Origin: Trueperaceae bacterium
GTDB taxonomy: Bacteria > Deinococcota > Deinococci > Deinococcales > Trueperaceae
NCBI GenBank assembly: GCA_030147925.1
Contig: JASBUK010000049.1
Location: forward strand, 1-48,052
Reading direction: 5' to 3'
Length of the DNA stretch: 48,052 nucleotides
Below the pieces are notes generated by a model. It was not told the origin of the DNA. It ran no database searches and worked only from the letters and a program-made list of their open reading frames with translations. The position numbers and the translations under genes were made by a program. Of the stretch, positions 43,250-48,052 are shown piece after piece. The stretch's first letter is position 1. Each line of letters begins with the position of its first letter.

Positions 43250-43260
43250 TTAGGTGGCAC
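43129..43260 (+). mobile_element. attC-like recombination site
   Basis: The outer boxes are R'' GTTTAAC (43134-43140, RYYYAAC) and R' GTTAGGT (43249-43255, GTTRRRY). The arms extend as GTGCC...TAAC against GTTA...GGCAC. Inside, GGGACGCAGAA (43153-43163) pairs with TTCTGCGCCCC (43226-43236) at 10 of 11 positions. The centre has further small stems such as GTCCT/AGGAC. The total of ~130 bases and imperfect palindromy fit attC sites, which fold as single strands to recombine. Confidence 0.65.
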
Positions 43261-43292
43261 GACGCGTCTCACTGATCTAAGGAGTGAATGTA

Positions 43293-43697
43293 ATGTTCAT
43301 TGTGCTGCTAGTAGTCACATTTGCAATCGCCGTAATCGTTTCGTTCCTGGTCGTCATACTTTTCCGGAAATCAATAGCCACGATCCGACCAAGAATCGTG
43401 GCCGAGGAGATTAGCCGGGCGTGGTCGCGGTATCTTACATTCGCGATCTACGTTGTGGGGGTGTCCGGCGGCGTACGGGTATGGGACCTAGAGAAGTACA
43501 TCACCCCGAGGCCCAAAGAGGCTGAGGCCATAGTGCTTAACGCCGAGCGTTGGACGTTGGAGGTGTACCGCACTGTCATCGGCACCTTACAAAGTATCGC
43601 GTGGATGCTGCTGGTGTTCTTCGTCTTCGCGCTCATTGCGTACGTGATCGTTCGGGGTCTGGAGGCAAGGCATTCGACGCCGCCTGCAGAGAAGTAG
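43293..43697 (+). CDS. Small membrane protein of unknown function, likely second cassette
   Basis: The ~134-residue protein has a strong N-terminal membrane segment (FIVLLVVTFAIAVIVSFLVVILF), a second (YLTFAIYVVGVSGGVRVWDL) and a third near the end (IAWMLLVFFVFALIAYVIVRGL). I do not recognise a family. AAGGAG at 43279-43284 gives ATG 43293 the better spacing than GTG 43284. Its start is ~40 bases after the attC R' site, typical of the next cassette. A matching second attC was not found downstream, so its right boundary is unresolved. Base composition is GC-rich, unlike the SDR gene. Confidence 0.6.
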   Translation: MFIVLLVVTFAIAVIVSFLVVILFRKSIATIRPRIVAEEISRAWSRYLTFAIYVVGVSGGVRVWDLEKYITPRPKEAEAIVLNAERWTLEVYRTVIGTLQSIAWMLLVFFVFALIAYVIVRGLEARHSTPPAEK

Positions 43698-44162
43698 AAG
43701 ATGGTTCGAGGAGTGACGTGCTGGCACGTCATAACAGGAGCCGTGAGATGGACTATAAGAAGCTCGTGATGCTAACGCTGACTTAAATTCTTTGGTTTGG
43801 TAGATCCAAAGGGCTACAAACACATATTAGAGTGTCAAGGTTTTGCTTTTCTATAACCCTGCACTAGAAACACATAAGGTAAGACCTGCTTAACCCCAGT
43901 CAAAGATGCGGACTCACTTAAGGTGTCCAGTTAATAAGGAAGCTAAGCAGGCGCAGCGATGCAAGAAGCATCTATTTTTTGAAGATGCAGGTGTCTAATC
44001 AAGGCGCTACAAGGGATTTGGGCACGTTCTACCGGAAATCTAAAGTAGGCCTAGAACATACCAACTTCAACCGTCAAAGTACCGAAACCTCTGAGCTTGG
44101 GTGTTAAGTGCGTATTTCAGTGAAATCCAGAAGGTGGTTTTTGGATAAGCGAGCAGCTCGCT
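43698..44162. other. 465-base intergenic region with small hairpins
   Basis: No gene seen. TGACGTGC-TG-GCACGTCA (43714-43731) is an 8-bp hairpin just after the membrane-protein gene. GATGC-AAGAA-GCATC followed by TATTTTTT (43958-43980) is a weak terminator candidate. AGGTGTCCAG at 43921 resembles the AGGTGTCC end of the 85-bp element and may be a remnant of a mobile element. GCTTAAC (43888) and GTTAAGT (44103) fit attC core letters, but their flanks do not pair. Confidence 0.4.
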
Positions 44163-45203
44163 TTAGGAGGCCGCCACACTCGGCCTTGACCGCAGCGCTT
44201 CCCGAAAGGTCACCAAGCGCCGCTGCTTTTCATCCCACAACGCTAGCAAGACCGTTTTTAAGCTGCTAAGCAAGGTGAGCTGGGCAACGCGTTGAAATAA
44301 CGGGTTTTCTTCATGACATTGCTGCAAGTTGTAGTTAGGAATGCGCGGGCTTAAATGGTGAATGTGATGAAAGCCTATGTTGCCCGTGAACCATTGCAGT
44401 ATGCTTGGCAACTTGTAATAAGAACTGCCGTGCATGGCGGCTAAGGTGTAATCCCATTGTGGTGTGTGCTCCCAGTAGGTGCGTTCAAACTGATGCTGCA
44501 CGTAGAACAGCCAGGTGCCAACGCTGGCGGCGATGACGATCACCGGTAAGCCGACCATCAGCACGGCACCCAAACCGACAAATGCACTGGCGGCGGCCAA
44601 CCAACCAGCAATCGCTAAATTGGTCCACCAGACCGAGGTTTTCTCGTCAGTAGGCCAGCTTTTCTTTACTCCCACCGGAAGGCGTTGCATAATGATGAAG
44701 TTGATAGCAGGTGCGATGCCAAAAAGGAAAAAGGGGTTACGAAAAACCCGGTAGACAACCCGCTTCCACCAGCGAGCTTGTAGATACTCGGCGACGGTCA
44801 TGGTCCATACATCACCGATGCCACGCTCCTCGAGTTCGGCGTGGTGTGCGTGGTGAATGGCATGCGTCTTGCGCCAAAACTTGTAGGGCACCAGCGTCAA
44901 GAGACCGCTAAGGATACCCACTGCATTGTTGGCACAGCGCGACCTGAAAAACGATCCATGACCACAGTCGTGCTGGATAATAAAGATGCGTACCAGGAAA
45001 CCTGCCGCTGGCACCGCTAACAGCAAGGTCAGCCAGTAGCCAACGCTTAAGCTCAGGTACATCAGCATCAGACTTAAGAACAGCCCGCCAAATGAATTCA
45101 CCACCTGCCACATGCTTTTGCGAAGGTCTGGCTGCTGGTACTTGCGAACCAAGCTTTGCCAGCCTGAATACTCATGGGTCGGGTTTTTCTTTATCTTGCT
45201 CAT
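44163..45203 (-). CDS. Fatty acid desaturase
   Basis: The 346-residue membrane enzyme has the three histidine boxes of acyl-lipid desaturases: HDCGHG, HAIHHAHH and HHIHHL (in FHHIHHLSPRIPNYNLQQCH). These bind the di-iron centre. The N-terminal sequence MSKIKKNPTHEYSGW is preceded by GGAG on the minus strand about 11 bases upstream, so I start at 45203 instead of 45272. It introduces double bonds into membrane fatty acids, often in the cold; a cold shock gene lies close by. The precise regiospecificity is not visible. Confidence 0.93.
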   Translation of the reverse strand: MSKIKKNPTHEYSGWQSLVRKYQQPDLRKSMWQVVNSFGGLFLSLMLMYLSLSVGYWLTLLLAVPAAGFLVRIFIIQHDCGHGSFFRSRCANNAVGILSGLLTLVPYKFWRKTHAIHHAHHAELEERGIGDVWTMTVAEYLQARWWKRVVYRVFRNPFFLFGIAPAINFIIMQRLPVGVKKSWPTDEKTSVWWTNLAIAGWLAAASAFVGLGAVLMVGLPVIVIAASVGTWLFYVQHQFERTYWEHTPQWDYTLAAMHGSSYYKLPSILQWFTGNIGFHHIHHLSPRIPNYNLQQCHEENPLFQRVAQLTLLSSLKTVLLALWDEKQRRLVTFREALRSRPSVAAS

Positions 45204-45840
45204 TTTCTTATTTTCTCCTTCAAAAACCTTACCGGCACTCAAACTTGCAAGCCAAAAAACCAAACCAGGCAATGACAGCTCATAGCAGGCATTTTGTATT
45301 GTGGTCTTAGCAGCCTGTCAAAAATACCCCCCGTTTTAACTCCCGTTTGTCTTGTTGAGCCTACTGTAGGAGAGTTTGTGCCAACTCATCTTCAGACTTC
45401 ACAATGAAGCATATCATAGGTTTACTTTTTTAATTGTTGCGGGGTCGAGCAGAGCTCAGGCTTAAGGGTCGTGTGGGCAGTTGCTCAGGCTCACGCCAGC
45501 AAGCTCGAGCTTTCTAGCAAGGCAGGTGAGCTACGCTATAGTTGGCGCAAAGGGGTGAAGCCTGAACCAGGGTCTGTCTTTGAGTTAGCCGCCTACCTTT
45601 AAAGGCTATAGGTGAATCAGTCCTAAGCAAGAAGAGTCGTCAGGCACAAACAAAAACGCTCAGCGGCAAGGATTTCCCTAAGTCCGAGCTTACTTACATG
45701 TTCACAAGCACTTGTATTCGCACCCTAAAACCCTGTATAGTCAAGTCGTTCCGAAAAAAGCCAATCGACTTTCTCGTAACGCGGGCAATTGCCCAGAAAT
45801 TAATATGCTTCACTATTAGGTTTAGCAGTAAGGGAAAAAC
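45204..45840. promoter_or_regulatory. Divergent intergenic region with csp promoter and leader
   Basis: TTGTAT (45712-45717), 18 bases, TATAGT (45736-45741) is a good promoter for the cold shock gene. The predicted leader is ~90 bases and contains AGTCG/CGACT and the GGGCAATTGCCC palindrome (about 45782-45793), typical of structured cold shock leaders. The remainder, upstream of the desaturase, has one GCTCGAGC (45503-45510) and no gene. Confidence 0.6.
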
Positions 45841-46065
45841 ATGACAACAGGAAAAGTAAAGTGGTTCAACGGTGACAAAGGCTTCGGCTTCATCGAACAA
45901 ACTGACGGTGGCGCAGACGTCTTTGTGCACTTCTCTGCGATTCAAGGCGACGGCTTTCGTAACCTCAACGAAGGTGATGAAGTCGAGTTCAAGGTAGAAC
46001 AGGGCCAAAAAGGTCTTCAGGCTACGAACGTGGTGGTCACCAACGCAGCATCCACACGCTACTAA
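45841..46065 (+). CDS. Cold shock protein (CspA family)
   Basis: The 74-residue OB-fold protein has the RNP motifs KGFGFIEQ and DVFVHFSAI and the start [18 protein letters not shown]. It binds single-stranded RNA/DNA as a chaperone. AAGGG stands 5 bases before ATG 45841. A long leader upstream and a strong terminator downstream make a single-gene transcript. Confidence 0.97.
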   Translation: MTTGKVKWFNGDKGFGFIEQTDGGADVFVHFSAIQGDGFRNLNEGDEVEFKVEQGQKGLQATNVVVTNAASTRY

Positions 46066-46086
46066 GATTATTTCAAATCTTTGGAC

Positions 46087-46113
46087 CGCCCAGTTTAGGC
46101 TGGGCGTTTTTTT
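46087..46113 (+). terminator. Rho-independent terminator of csp
   Basis: CGCCCAG (46087-46093) and CTGGGCG (46100-46106) form a 7-bp stem with a 6-base loop, followed by TTTTTTT. It lies just after the cold shock gene. Confidence 0.93.
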
Positions 46114-46164
46114 GATCTGCACGACTCAGTAGCTCTGTATTTGCTTGCGCGAGGAGAAGTCAGG

Positions 46165-46308
46165 GTGGACGTAAAGCTTAACACTGAAAAAAGGTTGACC
46201 GCCGAGACCTCGTCTGAGAACGCTAAGCGCCTACATTTGGAAGCTTTATTTCGTAAAACAAACCGCCCGGCCTGGCTCGTGACGCCAGAGATAGAAGAGC
46301 TGCGTTAG
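46165..46308 (+). pseudogene. rpoD: 5' part of RpoD (region 1.1) ending in an in-frame amber codon
   Basis: GTG 46165, with GAGGAG 8 bases upstream, opens 47 codons ending at TAG (46306-46308). The same frame continues without other stops into the sigma factor body. The codons around the stop (PAWLVTPEIEELR, then [19 protein letters not shown]) read as sigma-70 region 1.1, whose family pattern is L..G.EQG.LT..EI...L. The gene therefore appears to be one RpoD interrupted by a single nonsense codon. A sequencing error, a real mutation or suppression are all possible. Confidence 0.75.
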
Positions 46309-46410
46309 CTAGGTCGAGAACAAGGCTGGCTCAAGCGCGAAACGATTAGTCTCGGCCTCAATAAGACGCTCGAGGCCGAAGGATTATACCAAGACGGGCA
46401 TCTTGATTAT

Positions 46411-47466
46411 TTGATGGCGGCCATAGCCGCTGAGGGAACGAAGATCATCAACCTCGATAGAACTGACCTGCTAAAAGAATCGACCGATGACGCTCAGGCT
46501 GATCGCGAAGCGCTAGAAGCCGAGGCGGAAGCCGCAGCCGAAAGCGTCATCATTACCGACCCCGTGCGCCAATACCTTCAAGAGATCGGTCAGGTTGCAC
46601 TTCTCAAACTCGAGGAGGAAATCGCACTCGCTCGACGTATCGAAGAAGGCAACGCCGCTGCCGCACGTCTAGTAGCTGAAAACGGTCTTGCTGAAAGGAG
46701 CAGACGCGGCTTGAAGCGAGTGGTGGAAGATGGCGAATTGGCGCGTGAGCAGCTCATTGAAGCCAACTTGCGTCTGGTGGTCTCCATCGCTAAAAAGTAT
46801 GCTCAGCGCGGCATGAGTTTTCTCGACCTCATCCAGGAAGGCAATTTTGGGCTAATGCGTGCTGTCGAGAAGTTCGAATATCGGCGTGGCTACAAATTCT
46901 CCACCTACGCCACCTGGTGGATTCGGCAGGCCGTCAACCGTGCCCTAGCGGATCAATCTCGCACCATTCGGCTTCCGGTGCATATGGTGGAGCAGGTCAA
47001 TAAGCTAAAACGCACCACCGCCCAACTTCATCAGGAGCTGGGTCGTGAACCAAGCTACGCTGAGATTGCTCATGCTATGGGCCCTGACTGGCAGGCTGAG
47101 AAGGTCGAAGAAATCCTTACACTCACTAGAGGAACTATGTCTCTCGAGACGCCGATTGGCGACGAAGGCGATTCGGTTTATGGAGATTTTCTTGAAGATG
47201 ACAGCATTGCCTCGCCGGTAGAGCTGATCAGTCAAACCTTGCTCGCCGAGGGGATCGAAAGGGCGCTCGGGAAACTCACCGAACGCGAGGCTATGGTGCT
47301 CAAGTTGCGTAAAGGGCTCATCGACGGGCGCGAGTATACGCTCGAAGAGGTTGGTAAGCACTTCGGGGTAACCCGGGAACGCATCCGCCAGATCGAAAAT
47401 AAGGCCTTAAGAAAACTCAAATACCACGAGACCCGTAGTCGCAGCTTGCGCGACTTCTTGGAGTAA
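46411..47466 (+). CDS. rpoD: RNA polymerase sigma factor RpoD (sigma A), possible restart form
   Basis: The 351-residue body has sigma-70 regions 1.2 ([12 protein letters not shown]), 2 ([60 protein letters not shown]), 3 ([13 protein letters not shown]) and 4 ([63 protein letters not shown]). The region 4 segment including KGLIDGRE resembles the Thermus/Deinococcus protein. TTG 46411 / ATG 46414 lie 34 codons after the in-frame TAG and have no clear Shine-Dalgarno, so a restart here would be inefficient. Downstream no further disruption is seen. Confidence 0.93.
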   Translation: MMAAIAAEGTKIINLDRTDLLKESTDDAQADREALEAEAEAAAESVIITDPVRQYLQEIGQVALLKLEEEIALARRIEEGNAAAARLVAENGLAERSRRGLKRVVEDGELAREQLIEANLRLVVSIAKKYAQRGMSFLDLIQEGNFGLMRAVEKFEYRRGYKFSTYATWWIRQAVNRALADQSRTIRLPVHMVEQVNKLKRTTAQLHQELGREPSYAEIAHAMGPDWQAEKVEEILTLTRGTMSLETPIGDEGDSVYGDFLEDDSIASPVELISQTLLAEGIERALGKLTEREAMVLKLRKGLIDGREYTLEEVGKHFGVTRERIRQIENKALRKLKYHETRSRSLRDFLE

Positions 47467-47565
47467 TACCAAATCAATCTAACGGTGTCGTAGTTCGAAT
47501 CATCTTAAGGATACGCTCCCGCGAGCGGTTTTAATGTCACAGACATTAAAACGTCACTTTGGTAT
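47466..47565. repeat. 100-bp palindromic element overlapping the rpoD stop
   Basis: ATACCAAA (47466-47473) and TTTGGTAT (47558-47565) are perfect 8-base terminal inverted repeats. Inside is TTTTAATGTC-ACA-GACATTAAAA (47529-47551), a 10-bp perfect hairpin, and CGCTC-CCGC-GAGCG near 47514-47527. The left end contributes the last base of the rpoD stop TAA. It looks like a small miniature element; no second copy was noticed in this window. Confidence 0.55.
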
Positions 47566-47842
47566 AAGGTGTCCACTTACCACCCTGAATTTGTTCCTGC
47601 ATTGCAAGAGTGACAACTTTACTGCCCTCACTCCCGAACACCCATGAGGTTCCATTGTCAATAGTAGTAGAGAAGGTCATCGGTATGAGCAGTTAACCAT
47701 TGCCTGAATCAATTGGCAGGAGTACAAGGGGCAGTTGCTAAAAAAGCGGCGGTGTACCACAAATTGTGTATTGCGATTCACGAATTGTGTAACAGACGCT
47801 ATTTCAAAATTTCAATACACACAATTTGGGACACCTTCAGAT
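47467..47842. other. Intergenic region between rpoD and transposase
   Basis: Contains the 100-bp element and the 85-bp element described separately. The part at 47570-47750 shows no gene. AGGTGTCCAC at 47568 resembles the 85-bp element end and may be another remnant. Confidence 0.45.
47751..47835. repeat. 85-bp inverted-repeat-bounded element, copy 2
   Basis: It has the same length, ends and internal blocks as copy 1 (8029-8113). It lies 8 bases before the ATG of a transposase. It may be the left end of that insertion sequence with an internal repeat of the terminal sequence, or a miniature element next to it. Confidence 0.75.
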
Positions 47843-48052
47843 ATGAGCTTTTGTGACCTTGAGCGACTGCGAGCTGAGCTTGACCTTGGCGTGAACGCTT
47901 TTCTAAAGGTAACGGCTTTGTCTAAAAGCAGCTACTATCGCAAGAAACGAGCGGCAACCCGAACGGTCAAAGCTCAGCAGCGTGAGACTTTGAAACGGGT
48001 AGTGAAGGCACTGTGTGAAAAACACCCCTGTCTGGGCTACCGTTCCATTCAT
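47843..48052 (+). CDS. Transposase, IS3-like second frame, partial (runs off the end)
   Basis: From ATG 47843 seventy codons are open to the end of the window. The start MSFCDLERLRAEL and FLKVTALSKSSYYRKKR followed by RVVKALCEKHPCLGYRSIH matches the N-terminal HTH_21 region of IS3-family OrfB-type transposases, whose hallmark is a p.yGyR.i segment. The catalytic DDE part would lie beyond the window. Near-identical terminal sequences at 8029 and 47751 support mobility. Confidence 0.75.
   Translation, partial: MSFCDLERLRAELDLGVNAFLKVTALSKSSYYRKKRAATRTVKAQQRETLKRVVKALCEKHPCLGYRSIH

Larger units (their letters stand above)
663..45510. repeat. Over-represented palindromic octamer GCTCGAGC
   Basis: I counted about 43 copies by eye, for example at 663, 4316, 4720, 5198, 6526, 7015, 7914, 8203, 10185, 11583, 12165, 13086, 13122, 13459, 13678, 14639, 16362, 17175, 17279, 17768, 18513, 19326, 20997, 21069, 21621, 23115, 23196, 23612, 25639, 27845, 29300, 29768, 30075, 30951, 32275 and 32281 (overlapping), 33099, 34320, 37958, 39072, 39135, 41566 and 45503. 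Under equal base frequencies about 0.7 would be expected. Both coding and intergenic copies exist. Gaps: 664-4315, 34328-37957 and 41574-45502. Confidence 0.85.

Noticed and set aside
43698-44162. A second attC closing the 43293 gene as a complete cassette
   Set aside because: Core-like letters exist (GCTTAAC 43888, GTTAAGT 44103), but the R'' expected from the cassette start (about GTGCCACCTAAC) is not found and the flanks do not pair.
45204-45272. Longer start for the desaturase
   Set aside because: The residues upstream of MSKIKK are atypical and the ribosome site fits ATG 45203.
46306-46308. Pyrrolysine or programmed readthrough at the amber codon
   Set aside because: No pyrrolysine genes or stimulatory structure were seen in the window; sequencing error or mutation is simpler.
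47490-47503. tRNA T-arm-like GTTCGAATC
   Set aside because: The flanking bases do not pair into a T stem, and no acceptor or anticodon stem can be formed around it.
1-48052. CRISPR array, rRNA or replication origin
   Set aside because: No regular direct repeats with spacers, no rRNA-like conserved sequence and no DnaA-box cluster were noticed.

Overview
The window looks like a chromosomal segment of a Deinococcota bacterium of moderate GC. The C-terminal half of the sigma factor (46411-47466) and the sugar-binding protein (32597-33826) closely resemble the Thermus proteins as I remember them. Several genes have a TAnnnT -10 box about 6-7 bases before the start codon and no Shine-Dalgarno, the leaderless pattern known from Deinococcus. 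A lipid A (lpx) gene cluster would be atypical for Deinococcus or Thermus, so a deep-branching relative such as a Truepera-like lineage is possible. That last step is inference.

Layout. 1-7760: a single-domain protoglobin, pyruvate phosphate dikinase, a hypothetical gene, a YczE-like membrane protein, an EVE-domain protein, HrcA and a MoaD-MoaE fusion. 8149-14584: two proteins sharing an N-terminal module and a C-terminal roadblock-like domain flank a signal-peptide and transmembrane protein, followed by tsaE and tsaB. 14601-25242: a shortened periplasmic-binding-like protein on the minus strand, then mreB, then a tightly packed run (S55 peptidase-like, lpxD, lpxC, Gfo/Idh oxidoreductase, fabZ, lpxA, lpxB-like, msbA-like). 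25277-32437 (minus): a probable serine operon (serA, class V aminotransferase, histidine-phosphatase-type enzyme), a LEA-type lipoprotein and recG. 32597-39092: a glucose/mannose-type ABC transporter, a polar amino acid ABC transporter and alanine racemase. 39111-41895: two small genes and a glycogen debranching enzyme. 42310-43697: an accessory patch in which the SDR gene has the hallmarks of an integron gene cassette. 44163-48052: fatty acid desaturase, cold shock protein, an RpoD gene with an in-frame amber codon in region 1.1, and a transposase running off the end.

Non-coding structure is rich. (i) The palindrome GCTCGAGC occurs about 43 times where fewer than one is expected, and is absent from the cassette patch. 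(ii) Three ~130-bp repeats, each with a long dyad and ending in a CTGTCA-N17-TATAAT-like promoter, stand before the coiled-coil roadblock gene, mreB and a small membrane gene. (iii) An 85-bp inverted-repeat-bounded element occurs twice, once next to the transposase. (iv) A ~210-270-bp AG/CT-rich repeat occurs as an inverted pair. (v) An attC-like site and its matching cassette start enclose the SDR gene. No rRNA, tRNA or CRISPR array was seen. All counts were made by eye.
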